From Blastococcus sp. CT_GayMR20 (lineage in GTDB: Bacteria; Actinomycetota; Actinomycetes; Mycobacteriales; Geodermatophilaceae), in the NCBI RefSeq assembly GCF_004570345.1, contig NZ_SPQM01000137.1:1-12192 (forward strand): 12,192 bases of DNA, written 5' to 3'. Positions 1 through 7,456 of the stretch are shown here, one piece after another. The position numbers and the translations under genes were made by a program. The first letter of the stretch is position 1. Every line of letters starts with the position of its first letter. Below the pieces are notes generated by a model. It did not search any database. It had not been told where the DNA came from and saw only the letters and a program-made list of their open reading frames with translations.

Positions 1-117
1 CGTGACGGCCAGCTGACGGGCCTGCTGGTCGGCGGAGTCGACCCCGCCGACCTGCCGGACCCGGCGCTCGCCGAGGCGGCGCTGGCCAGCGCCGGCTTCG
101 TGGTCAGCCTGGAGATG
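1..117 (+). CDS. nuoG: Inverted C-terminal segment of NuoG (39 codons, partial)
   Basis: Read on the plus strand in frame 1, these bases encode 39 residues including [15 protein letters not shown] and [10 protein letters not shown] recognise this as the part of actinobacterial NuoG in the molybdopterin-oxidoreductase-like domain that normally precedes a RESAVT-like stretch. Codons use G or C at nearly every third position, as in the real genes here. It lies on the opposite strand from the rest of nuoG (118-1767, minus) and belongs about 30 codons downstream of the point where the minus-strand reading stops making sense. After the ATG at 115-117 the plus frame stays open but reads the antisense of nuoG, so the NuoG-like sequence ends there. 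The family assignment is from memory of the family, not an alignment. Confidence 0.8.
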
Positions 118-124
118 TTCCCGA
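112..124. other. Inverted junction inside nuoG
   Basis: To the right of about 118, the minus strand encodes NuoG up to a [12 protein letters not shown] stretch. To the left, the NuoG signal continues only on the plus strand and ends at SLEM. The two half-sequences therefore meet head to head within a few bases of 117/118. No long repeat is visible at the joint. Whether the break is biological or an assembly or amplification artefact cannot be settled from the window, because sequence to the left of position 1 is missing. Confidence 0.75.
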
Positions 125-1767
125 GCGACCGGGTCGGCGACGCTGCGGCCGCCCGGCAGCAGGTTCGGCAGGGCGCCGGCCTCGACGGCGCCGCGCTCGC
201 CGGCGCGACGGGGCACCCAGGCGATCCGGACGCCGGTGGCCCGGCCGAGCGCGAGGAGGGCGGAGAACGCACCCGGCATCTCGGCCAGGCGCTCGCCGGC
301 GAGCACGACGGCGCCCGGCTGGCGCAGCGCCTCGATCGCCGGTCCGCCCCACGTGCCCTCGGCCAGCGCGTGCAGCGACCGTGCCTCGGCGCCCGGGAGG
401 GTGGTGAGCACAGTTGCCTCGAGCTTCTCGGCCGAGCGGGTGGGGAACGGTGCGAGGTCGAAGACCGGGAGCTTGCGGGTGCGCACCGCGCGGCGCAGCC
501 GCAGGAAGACGATCGGCGACTCCTCCTCCGGCTCGAACCCGGCGAGCAGGACGGCGGGGGCCGCCCCCAGCTCGTCGTAGGTGACACCACCGCGGCCGGG
601 GCCGGTACCGGCGACATTGGCCGCCAGGAACGCCAGCTCCTCGGCCGAATGCGCCCGGGCACGGGCGTCGACGTCGTTGGTGCCCAGCGCGGTCCGGGCG
701 AACTTCGCATAGGCGTAGGCGTCCTCGGCGGTCAGCCGGCCGCCGGGCAGGACGCCGACGCCGCCGTCGGCGCGGGCGGCGAGCAGGCCGGCCGCGGCCG
801 CCGCCCAGGCCTCGGGCCACGAGGCGGGCTGCAGCGTGCCGTCCGCACCGCGCACGAGCGGGGTGGTGAGCCGCTGGTTGGCGGTCGCGTAGCGGAACGC
901 GAAGCGGCCCTTGTCGCAGTTCCACTCCTCGTTGACCGCCGGGTCCTCGCCGGCCAGCCGGCGGGTGACCTTGCCGCGCCGGTAGTCGGTGCGCTGGGCG
1001 CAGCCGGAGGCGCAGTGCTCGCAGACGCTGGGCTCGCTGCGCAGGTCGAACGGGCGGGCGCGGAAGCGGTACTGGGCGCTGGTCAGCGCGCCGACGGGGC
1101 AGATCTGGGTGGTGTTGCCGGAGAAGTAGGACTCGAACGGCTCGTCCTCGTAGATGGCGACCTGCTCGAGGGCGCCCCGCTCGAACAGCTCGATGAAGGG
1201 GTCGCCGGCGACCTGCTGGGAGAACCGGGTGCAGCGCGCGCACAGCACGCAGCGCTCCCGGTCGAGCAGGATCTCGCTGCTGATCGGCAGCGGCTTCGGG
1301 TACGTGCGCTTGACGTCGACGAACCGGCTCTCGGTGCGGCCGTTGCTCATCGCCTGGTTCTGCAGCGGGCACTCGCCGCCCTTGTCGCAGACCGGGCAGT
1401 CCAGCGGGTGGTTGATCAGCAGCAGCTCCATCGTGCCCTGCTGGGCCTTGTCGGCCTGCGGGCTCGTGAGCTGCGTCTGCACGACCATCCCCTCGGTGAC
1501 CGGCATGGTGCAGGAGGCCACCGGCTTGCGCTGGCCCTCCACCTCGACCAGGCACTGGCGGCAGGCGCCGACCGGCTCGAGCAGCGGGTGGTCGCAGAAC
1601 CGCGGGATCTGGACGCCGATCTGCTCCGCGGCCCGGATGATCAGCGTGCCCTTGGGCACCGCGACCTCGAAGCCGTCGATCGTGCAGTGCACGGAGTCCG
1701 GCGGGGTCTGCGGACCGGGCGTGCCGGGAGGGACCGCGGGCGCCGGCCCCGGAGTCGTCAGCGTCAC
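118..1767 (-). CDS. nuoG: NADH-quinone oxidoreductase subunit G, N-terminal ~550 residues (interrupted)
   Basis: This is the iron-sulfur subunit of the complex I peripheral arm, which passes electrons from NuoF/NuoE toward NuoB. It starts at GTG 1767, whose GTGA overlaps the nuoF stop, with GAAGG 7 nt upstream. A [2Fe-2S] ferredoxin domain carries C58, C69, C72 and C86 (cluster N1b). H120, C124, C127 and C133 form the N5 site. C173, C176, C179 and C223 form the second [4Fe-4S] site (N4). C249, C252, C256 and C284 keep the extra N7 cluster motif. A molybdopterin-oxidoreductase-like domain without evident catalytic function follows from about residue 290. Actinobacterial NuoG is usually close to 800 residues; here the homologous reading stops near residue 550. 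Beyond it the frame stays open to the window edge but only as antisense of the inverted plus-strand piece. If real, the break would remove the C-terminal third. Confidence 0.95.
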
Positions 1768-3092
1768 GAGGCAACCTTCACGGGCTCGATGCGGAGGGTA
1801 CGGCCCAGCCGGGCCTGCTCCTCCGGGGGCAGCAGGGCGACGTAGTCGTCCTTGAAGTACTTCAGCGAGCTCGTGATGCAGCTCGTGGCGCCGTCACCGA
1901 GGGCGCAGAACGAGCGGCCCAGGATGTTGTCGCAGGTGTCGATCAGGACGTCGAGGTCCTGGGCGGTGCCCCGGCCGTGCGCGATCCGCTCGAGGATCTG
2001 CACCAGCCAGTAGGTGCCCTCGCGGCACGGGGTGCACTTGCCGCAGCTCTCGTGCGCGTAGAACTCGGTGAACCGCAGGGTGGCCTCGACGATCGAGTCG
2101 GTCTCGTCGAAGACCATGAGCGCGGTGGTGCCGAGCATCGAGCCGGCGGCCGCCACCGAGTCGAAGTCCAGCGGGACGTCGAGGTGCTCCGCGGTGAAGT
2201 ACGGCGTCGACGAGCCGCCCGGCGTCCAGAACTTCAGCTCGTGCCCGGGGCGCACGCCGCCGGCCATCTCGAGCAGCTCGCGCATCGTCGTCCCCATGGG
2301 GGCCTCGTACTGGCCCGGCCGGACGACGCGGCCCGACAGGGAGTAGATCTTCGGTCCCGGCGACTTCTCGGGGCCGAACTCCTTGAACCAGTCGGCACCG
2401 CCGCGGACGACGAACGGGACGCTGGCCAGCGTCTCGACGTTGTTGATGACCGTCGGCGCCCCGTACAGGCCGGCGACGGCGGGGAACGGCGGCTTGAGCC
2501 GGGGCTGCCCCCGGTAGCCCTCGAGCGAGTCCAGCAGCGCCGTCTCCTCGCCGCAGATGTAGGCGCCGGCACCGGCGTGCACGACCAGTTCGAGGTCGTA
2601 GCCCGAGCCGAGGATGTTCGTGCCGAGGTAGCCGGCGGCGTACGCCTCGTCGACGGCGGCCACGAGGCGCCGGTGGGCGTGCACGGCCTCGCCGCGGACG
2701 TAGATGACGGCGAAGTGCGAGCGGATCGCGAACGCCGAGATGATCACGCCCTCGACCAGCGAGTGCGGGTCCGCCATCATCAGCGGCAGGTCCTTGCAGG
2801 TGCCCGGCTCGCCCTCGTCGGCGTTGACCACGAGGTACTTGGGCATCGCCGCCGGGCCGGTCGGGATCTCCCCCGGCTTGGGCTGCGGGATGAAGCTCCA
2901 CTTCATGCCGGTCGGGAACCCGGCGCCGCCGCGGCCGCGCAGTCCGGAGTCCTTGACGAGCGTCACCAGCTCCTCGGGCGCCATGGAGAGCGCGGTGCGC
3001 AGGGCCGAGTAGCCCTCGGAGCGCTCGTAGGTCTTCAGCCGCCAGGACTTGTCGGCGCCCCAGCGGGTGGTGAGGACGGGAGTGAGGGGCAT
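1764..3092 (-). CDS. nuoF: NADH-quinone oxidoreductase subunit F (NADH/FMN-binding)
   Basis: NuoF binds NADH and FMN, takes the hydride from NADH and feeds electrons to cluster N3 at the tip of the cytoplasmic arm. The 442-residue protein has the normal family length. The flavin/NADH loop [13 protein letters not shown] is at 53-65, the [12 protein letters not shown] stretch at 90-101 and the [11 protein letters not shown] region at 174-184. The N3 [4Fe-4S] ligands are C350, C353 and C356 in the CGKCTPC motif, plus C396. The ATG start is 3 bp after the nuoE stop and has GGAAGG about 8 nt upstream, inside the nuoE end. The stop overlaps the nuoG start (GTGA), so nuoE-nuoF-nuoG are likely translationally coupled. 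Nothing appears to be missing. Confidence 0.98.
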   Translation of the reverse strand: MPLTPVLTTRWGADKSWRLKTYERSEGYSALRTALSMAPEELVTLVKDSGLRGRGGAGFPTGMKWSFIPQPKPGEIPTGPAAMPKYLVVNADEGEPGTCKDLPLMMADPHSLVEGVIISAFAIRSHFAVIYVRGEAVHAHRRLVAAVDEAYAAGYLGTNILGSGYDLELVVHAGAGAYICGEETALLDSLEGYRGQPRLKPPFPAVAGLYGAPTVINNVETLASVPFVVRGGADWFKEFGPEKSPGPKIYSLSGRVVRPGQYEAPMGTTMRELLEMAGGVRPGHELKFWTPGGSSTPYFTAEHLDVPLDFDSVAAAGSMLGTTALMVFDETDSIVEATLRFTEFYAHESCGKCTPCREGTYWLVQILERIAHGRGTAQDLDVLIDTCDNILGRSFCALGDGATSCITSSLKYFKDDYVALLPPEEQARLGRTLRIEPVKVAS

Positions 3093-3095
3093 GTG

Positions 3096-4106
3096 TCAGG
3101 CCTTCCCTGGACCCTGGCCGGACGTGCCCGGCTCGGTCCCCGCAGGGGTGTCGGTGCCTTCACGGCCGTCGGGCAGGCGTCGCCCGGCGGGCTCGGGGGC
3201 GTCGGGGTGCGCGCCCGCGGCGCCCGCCCGCTCGGCGGGGTTGTCGGCTGCGGCGACCCGCGCGTCGGCCGCCTCCCGGCCGGGGGTCTCCCCCGTGCGG
3301 CCGGTCGGCGCGACGGTGGCGGCGGGCTCGTCTGCGTCCGGTGCAGGGGCGGAGGACCGCGGCATCGCGGGGGCGGACTCCCCCCGCTCCTCGGCGAGCC
3401 GCAGCCCGATCAGCGTCGGGCTGTAGTCGCCGGGGTGGTCGATGGCGGCGGCCATCTCGTACGGGTCCTCGTACTGCGAGAAGCCGGCGAGCTGCCGGGA
3501 GATCCCCTTGAAGTCGGTCAGCGGTGCGCCGCGGGTCGGCGCCGGCTTCTCGCCGCGGCGCAGGGCTGCCACGAGCTCGCGGGCGCTCTCGACGTCCTGC
3601 TGGTCGTAGAACTCGTAGTCGACGGTGACGACCGGCGCGTAGTCGCAGGCCGCCAGGCACTCGGCGTGCTCGAGGGTGATCGAGCCGTCGGCGGTCGTCT
3701 CGTCGTGGTGGACGCCGAGGTCGCTGCTCAGCGCGTCCATGATCCGCTGGCCGCCCAGCACGCTGCACAGGGTGTTGGTGCAGACGCTGACCAGGTGCCG
3801 GCCGGTGGGACGGCGCTTGTACATCGTGTAGAACGTCGCGACCGCGCCGACCTCGGCCTTGGTCAGCCGGAGCTCTTCGGCGCAGAAGGCGACGCCCTCG
3901 GGCGAGACGTAGCCCTGCACCGACTGGACCAGGTGCAGCATCGGCAGCAGGGCCGAGCGGGCCACCGGGTAGCGGGCGATGATCTCCCGCGCCTCGAGGC
4001 GGGTCTGCTCGGTCAGCGGCGGCAGGTCGAGCGGTGCCGGCTCGACCGGACTCGAGTCGAGCCCGGTGACCGCGGTTCCCTCGGCCGAACCAGGAAGTGC
4101 ACTCAT
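3096..4106 (-). CDS. nuoE: NADH-quinone oxidoreductase subunit E with long disordered C-terminal tail
   Basis: NuoE is the 24 kDa thioredoxin-like [2Fe-2S] subunit that pairs with NuoF and carries cluster N1a. Ligands are visible as C109-x4-C114 and C150-x3-C154. The N-terminal helical part (about 30-95, including QGYVSPEGV and ATFYTMY) is typical. The conserved fold ends near residue 240. The last ~95 residues are a Pro/Ala/Gly/Glu-rich, low-complexity tail, apparently disordered. Bacterial NuoE is often only 160-180 residues; actinobacterial forms are longer, but 336 is at the long end by my recollection. The start is the ATG at 4106, with GGAG about 10-12 nt upstream. A 79-bp gap containing a GAGCGAGC-type repeat separates it from nuoD, the largest gap within the nuo cluster shown here. 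Confidence 0.97.
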   Translation of the reverse strand: MSALPGSAEGTAVTGLDSSPVEPAPLDLPPLTEQTRLEAREIIARYPVARSALLPMLHLVQSVQGYVSPEGVAFCAEELRLTKAEVGAVATFYTMYKRRPTGRHLVSVCTNTLCSVLGGQRIMDALSSDLGVHHDETTADGSITLEHAECLAACDYAPVVTVDYEFYDQQDVESARELVAALRRGEKPAPTRGAPLTDFKGISRQLAGFSQYEDPYEMAAAIDHPGDYSPTLIGLRLAEERGESAPAMPRSSAPAPDADEPAATVAPTGRTGETPGREAADARVAAADNPAERAGAAGAHPDAPEPAGRRLPDGREGTDTPAGTEPGTSGQGPGKA

Positions 4107-4185
4107 CAGCGGTCCACTCCGTGCTTCTGGGTCGTCTCCGCGGCCGCTCCGCTCCTCGCTCGCTGGCGCTCGCTGCGATGCTCAC
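4107..4185. repeat. GAGCGAGC-rich intergenic element between nuoD and nuoE
   Basis: The other nuo junctions here are 13 bp or shorter, or overlap, but nuoD and nuoE are 79 bp apart. The nuoD-proximal half holds two exact copies of CGCTCGCT (4157-4164 and 4167-4174, plus-strand reading) followed by degenerate copies (GCTCC, CGCTCC). On the coding strand it reads as GAGCG-type units. I suspect a dispersed intergenic repeat family of high-GC actinobacteria, but copies elsewhere cannot be seen from one window. No frame through it continues NuoD or NuoE. Confidence 0.45.
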
Positions 4186-5514
4186 TCACCTGTCGACTCC
4201 CCCCATGACCGGGTCGATCGAAGCGATGGCCGCGATGACGTCGGCGATCATGCCGCCCTCGCTCATCGCCGCCGTGGCCTGCAGGTTCACGAATCCGGGG
4301 TCCCGCACGTGGACGCGCCACGGGCGGGTGCTGCCGTCGCTGACCACGTGGTAGCCGAGCTCGCCGCGTGGCGACTCGATCGGCAGGTAGACCTGGCCGG
4401 CCGGCACCCGGAAGCCCTCGGTGACCAGCTTGAAGTGGTGGATCAGGGCCTCCATCGACTGACCCATGATGTGGCGCACGTGGTCGAGGGAGTTGCCCAT
4501 GCCGTCGGCGCCGAGCGAGAGCTGCGCGGGCCAGGCGATCTTGCGGTCGGCCACCATGACCGGCCCCGGCTCGAGGCGGTCGATCGCCTGCTCGATCAGC
4601 TTCAGCGACTCGTTCACCTCGGCCATGCGGACCAGGTAGCGGCCCCATGCGTCCGACGTGTCGGCGGTCGGTACCTCGAAGTCGTAGGTCTCGTAGCCGA
4701 GGTAGGGCTCGACCTTGCGCAGGTCCCACGGCAGTCCGGCCGCCCGGAGGATCGGGCCCGTGACGCCGAGCGCGAGGCACCCGGTGACGTCGAGGTAGCC
4801 GACGTCCTTGAGCCGGCGCTGCCAGATCGGCTGCCCGGTGAGCAGCCGGTGGAAGTCGGCGACCCGCTTGGGCATGATCTTCAGGAACTCGCGGATGTGC
4901 TCGACCGCGCCCTCGGGCAGGTCCTGGGCCAGCCCGCCGGGGCGGATGTAGGCGTGGTTCATCCGCAGGCCGGTGATCTCCTCGAGTAGGTCGAGGACCA
5001 TCTCCCGCTCACGGAAGCCGTTGGTCATGCCGGTGAGGGCGCCCATCTCCATGCCGAAGGTGGCCAGCGCGACCAGGTGCGAGGAGATCCGGTTGAGCTC
5101 CATGACCAGCAGGCGGATGGTCTGCGCGCGCTGCGGCACCTCGACGCCGAGCAGCTTCTCCACGGCCATGCAGTACGCGGCCTCGTTGTAGAGCGGGGCC
5201 AGGTAGTCCATCCGGGTCACGAAGGTCGTGCCCTGGGTCCAGTTGCGGTACTCGACGTTCTTCTCGATGCCGGTGTGCAGGTAGCCGATGACCACCCGCG
5301 CCTTCGTCACCGTCTCGCCCTCGAGGTCGAGGATGAGCCTGAGGACGCCGTGGGTCGACGGGTGCTGCGGCCCCATGTTGACGACGAGCCGCTCCTCGCC
5401 GTGCGGATCGGAGAAGGTGAGGTCCCAGTCGCCGCCGGTGACGGTGTAGACGCGTCCCTCGGTGGTCTCGCGCGAGCCGGCGTACGGGTCGGCCTCGTTG
5501 TGGACGGTGCTCAT
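4186..5514 (-). CDS. nuoD: NADH-quinone oxidoreductase subunit D (49 kDa type, quinone site)
   Basis: NuoD, with NuoB, forms the menaquinone-reducing pocket at the base of the peripheral arm; it descends from the large subunit of [NiFe] hydrogenases. The protein is 442 residues. [10 protein letters not shown] (47-56) carries the two quinone-site histidines H51 and H55. [10 protein letters not shown] follows at 77-86. Y103 in RMDYLAP fits by spacing the conserved quinone-contacting tyrosine. I chose the ATG at 5514 because GAAGGGGG lies 7 nt upstream. An in-frame GTG at 5541 would overlap nuoC by 14 bp, lacks a comparable ribosome site and adds only nine unconserved residues. The complete protein shows no damage. 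Confidence 0.98.
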   Translation of the reverse strand: MSTVHNEADPYAGSRETTEGRVYTVTGGDWDLTFSDPHGEERLVVNMGPQHPSTHGVLRLILDLEGETVTKARVVIGYLHTGIEKNVEYRNWTQGTTFVTRMDYLAPLYNEAAYCMAVEKLLGVEVPQRAQTIRLLVMELNRISSHLVALATFGMEMGALTGMTNGFREREMVLDLLEEITGLRMNHAYIRPGGLAQDLPEGAVEHIREFLKIMPKRVADFHRLLTGQPIWQRRLKDVGYLDVTGCLALGVTGPILRAAGLPWDLRKVEPYLGYETYDFEVPTADTSDAWGRYLVRMAEVNESLKLIEQAIDRLEPGPVMVADRKIAWPAQLSLGADGMGNSLDHVRHIMGQSMEALIHHFKLVTEGFRVPAGQVYLPIESPRGELGYHVVSDGSTRPWRVHVRDPGFVNLQATAAMSEGGMIADVIAAIASIDPVMGGVDR

Positions 5515-5521
5515 CGGTGGG

Positions 5522-5529
5522 CCCCCTTC
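5522..5529 (-). promoter_or_regulatory. Ribosome binding site of nuoD
   Basis: GAAGGGGG on the minus strand, 7 nt before the ATG at 5514. It overlaps the end of nuoC and is the main reason for rejecting the GTG at 5541 as the start. Confidence 0.7.
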
Positions 5530-6277
5530 ACCTGTACGCACGACGCGTGTCGGGCGGAGGAATGGTCGCGTCGTGGTACTCCACCGGGACGCCGCCCAGC
5601 GGGTAGTCCTTGCGCTGCGGGTGCCCGTCCCAGTCGTCGGGCATGAGGATGCGGGTGAGCGCGGGGTGGCCGTCGAAGACGATGCCGAACATGTCCCAGG
5701 TCTCGCGCTCGTGCCAGTCCGCCGTCGGGTAGATCGCGACGACCGACGGCACGTGCGGGTCCTCGGCGGTCACCGCGACCTCGAGGCGGATGCGCCGGCG
5801 GTAGGTCATCGAGGTCAGGTGGTAGACGACGTGCAGCCGCGGCCGCTCCGGCGTGGCTGCGGGTCCGCCGCTGTCGAGGTAGTCGACCCCGGAGACGCTG
5901 CTGCACAGTTCGAAGCGCAGCGCGTCGTCGTCCCGGAGCGCCGAGACCAGCGTCAGCAGGTGCTCGCGCGCCACGAAGTAGGTGATCTCGCCGCGGTCGA
6001 CCAGCACGCGCTGCACGGCGGCGGCGTAGGTGGCCTTCCCGACCGCCTCGATCAGCGCGTCGGTGACCTCGTCGAAGTAGCCGCCGTACGGCCGGTCGGT
6101 GGAGTGCAGGGCCACGGCGCCGCCGGGCTCGACCCGCACCAGCCCACCGAAGCCCGACGTGTCACCGCTCCCGCTGACGCCGAACGAGCCCTTGCGGAAG
6201 CCGCCGCTCGGCGCGGTCGCTGCGTCGTAGCCGGCCTCCTCGCGGCCCGGTACGACCTCGCCACCGTCGTTGCTCAT
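5528..6277 (-). CDS. nuoC: NADH-quinone oxidoreductase subunit C (30 kDa type)
   Basis: NuoC is a structural subunit of the connecting module between NuoD, NuoB and the NADH-oxidising tip; it carries no cofactor. The 249-residue protein has the family signature near its C-terminus: [16 protein letters not shown], then [10 protein letters not shown], then RKDYPLGG. The first ~45 residues are a Gly/Ser/Ala-rich extension of low complexity, common in actinobacterial NuoC as far as I recall. NuoC is separate from NuoD here, unlike the fused NuoCD of enterobacteria. The ATG start lies 13 bp after the nuoB stop with only a weak GCGGGG upstream. The stop lies 13 bp before the chosen nuoD start. Confidence 0.97.
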   Translation of the reverse strand: MSNDGGEVVPGREEAGYDAATAPSGGFRKGSFGVSGSGDTSGFGGLVRVEPGGAVALHSTDRPYGGYFDEVTDALIEAVGKATYAAAVQRVLVDRGEITYFVAREHLLTLVSALRDDDALRFELCSSVSGVDYLDSGGPAATPERPRLHVVYHLTSMTYRRRIRLEVAVTAEDPHVPSVVAIYPTADWHERETWDMFGIVFDGHPALTRILMPDDWDGHPQRKDYPLGGVPVEYHDATIPPPDTRRAYR

Positions 6278-6290
6278 CGCTGCACCCCGC

Positions 6291-6983
6291 TCATCGCCAG
6301 GCCTTCCCGAGACCCGTCGGGCGCTCCTCCGGCAGCAGCACGGCGTTGCCGTTGCGCTGCTCGATGGCGAACTGGCCGGTGCGGCCCTCGGCGGCGGCCT
6401 CCTCGTAGGCGCGCCGCAGCTTCTTGTCCACGCGGACCGTCGACGGCATCTCGACGAGGATGTCCTTGCGGGTGCCGTCCTCGCGCTCGCGCTCCATCTG
6501 CCGCGCGCGCTTGGCGCCGAGCGGCTCGTGCTGGATCTTGTGGTGCAGCTTGAGGATCGCGTCCATGAGCATCTCCGGCCGCGGCGGGCAGCCGGGCAGG
6601 TACATGTCCACCGGGACGATGTGGTCGACGCCCTGGACGATCGCGTAGTTGTTGAACATGCCGCCGGAGCTGGCGCAGACGCCCATCGCGAGCACCCAGC
6701 GCGGCTCGGGCATCTGGTCGTAGATCTGGCGCAGGACCGGGGCCATCTTCTGGCTCACCCGGCCGGCCACGATCATCAGGTCGGCCTGGCGCGGGGAGGC
6801 CCGGAAGACCTCCATGCCGAAGCGGGCCAGGTCGTACCGACCGGCGCCCGAGGCCATCATCTCGATGGCGCAGCAGGCCAGGCCGAACGTCGCCGGCCAC
6901 AGGGACGACTTGCGCGTCCAGTTGACCAGCTTCTCCACGCTGGTCAGCAGCACGCCGCTGGGCAGCTTCTCCTCGAGTCCCAT
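6291..6983 (-). CDS. nuoB: NADH-quinone oxidoreductase subunit B (cluster N2)
   Basis: NuoB holds N2, the last iron-sulfur cluster, which hands electrons to menaquinone. The 230-residue protein has all four N2 ligands: the tandem pair C37-C38 in [11 protein letters not shown]103 in [13 protein letters not shown] and C132 in [10 protein letters not shown], with the spacing expected for the family. A charged tail of about 70 residues follows the conserved core, longer than in the shortest family members. The ATG start has GAGGGA a few bases upstream and lies 9 bp after the nuoA stop. Nothing is missing. Confidence 0.98.
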   Translation of the reverse strand: MGLEEKLPSGVLLTSVEKLVNWTRKSSLWPATFGLACCAIEMMASGAGRYDLARFGMEVFRASPRQADLMIVAGRVSQKMAPVLRQIYDQMPEPRWVLAMGVCASSGGMFNNYAIVQGVDHIVPVDMYLPGCPPRPEMLMDAILKLHHKIQHEPLGAKRARQMEREREDGTRKDILVEMPSTVRVDKKLRRAYEEAAAEGRTGQFAIEQRNGNAVLLPEERPTGLGKAWR

Positions 6984-6992
6984 CTCAGTCCC

Positions 6993-7355
6993 TCAGTCCC
7001 ACTCGAGCCCGCCGCGCCGCCACACGTAGGCGTACGCGATGAAGACCGTGCCGATGAAGACGACCATCTCGACCAGCCCGAAGACGCCGAGCGCCTCGTT
7101 CTGAACGGCCCACGGGTAGAGGAAGACGATCTCGATGTCGAAGACGATGAACAGCATCGCCGTCAGGTAGTACTTGACCGGGAACCGGCCCCCGCTCAGC
7201 GGCTGGTCGGTCGGCTCGATCCCGCACTCGTACGCGTCCAGCTTCGCCCGGTTGTAGCGGCGCGGACCGATGAAGGGGGCCGCGGTGACCGAGAACAGCG
7301 CAAACGCCGCGGCCAGCGCGAAGAGCCCGATGATCGGGACGTAGTTCGAGAGCAT
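6993..7355 (-). CDS. nuoA: NADH-quinone oxidoreductase subunit A (membrane subunit)
   Basis: NuoA is a small membrane subunit next to the quinone channel, linking the two arms of complex I. With the ATG at 7355 it is 120 residues, normal for the family. Three hydrophobic helices are visible at about 5-27, 62-84 and 91-112. The loop between the first two holds the conserved DAYECGI motif (C44), and helix 2 carries acidic residues D73 and E75 (VFDIEIVF). A GTG at 7364 in the same frame would add three residues, but has no room for a ribosome site. The ATG has AGGG 8 nt upstream, and the same bases also fit a TANNNT -10 element. This is the first nuo gene, 97 bp after menJ on the same strand. 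Confidence 0.97.
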   Translation of the reverse strand: MLSNYVPIIGLFALAAAFALFSVTAAPFIGPRRYNRAKLDAYECGIEPTDQPLSGGRFPVKYYLTAMLFIVFDIEIVFLYPWAVQNEALGVFGLVEMVVFIGTVFIAYAYVWRRGGLEWD

Positions 7356-7456
7356 CAGCGGCACCCTACGGTGAGGACGATCACGTTCCGGGCAGGCATC
7401 CGGGTCTCACCCTCCGTGTCGGCTTGTCTGCAAGCTGTGACGTCGACCACGGTCAT
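7355..7456 (-). CDS. Candidate 33-codon ORF linking menJ to nuoA (weak)
   Basis: An ATG at 7456 overlaps the menJ stop as ATGA, and the ORF's own TGA overlaps the nuoA ATG as TGATG, so it fills the whole menJ-nuoA gap. Such double overlap is what a translationally coupled leader would show. Against it, third-position GC is clearly lower than in the neighbours (ACA, GCT, AGA, CAA, GGT, CCT, GTA among 33 codons), and the product resembles nothing I know. It could be chance; the start has no independent ribosome site. I list it because the spacing is exact. Confidence 0.18.
   Translation of the reverse strand: MTVVDVTACRQADTEGETRMPARNVIVLTVGCR
7363..7368 (-). promoter_or_regulatory. Possible -10 element of a nuoA-proximal promoter
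   Basis: TAGGGT on the minus strand fits the actinobacterial TANNNT -10 pattern and ends 7 nt before the nuoA ATG, the distance expected for a leaderless transcript. No convincing -35 box is present. The same bases could instead act as a weak ribosome site (AGGG). Confidence 0.35.

Noticed and set aside
104..1774. Minus-strand ATG-started frame of 556 codons over nuoG
   Set aside because: It is offset from the NuoG frame and gives an Arg/Pro/Gly-rich translation. The frame from GTG 1767 carries all the cluster cysteines.
100..1845. Long plus-strand open frame opposite nuoG
   Set aside because: Only the part before 118 is NuoG-like. The rest is the antisense of nuoG, kept open by high GC, with an Arg/Gly/Ala-rich translation lacking any family motif.
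1977..4208. 743-codon plus-strand open frame across nuoF and nuoE
   Set aside because: It is antisense to two clearly conserved genes; its translation is compositionally biased without motifs, a usual effect of GC-rich coding DNA.
5515..5541. GTG 5541 as the nuoD start
   Set aside because: It lacks a proper ribosome site and overlaps nuoC; the ATG at 5514 has GAAGGGGG at ideal spacing.
7422..7435. Inverted repeat GCTTG-TCTG-CAAGC between menJ and nuoA as a terminator or operator
   Set aside because: The stem is only 5 bp, has no T-run, and matches no regulator site I know; chance is a sufficient explanation.
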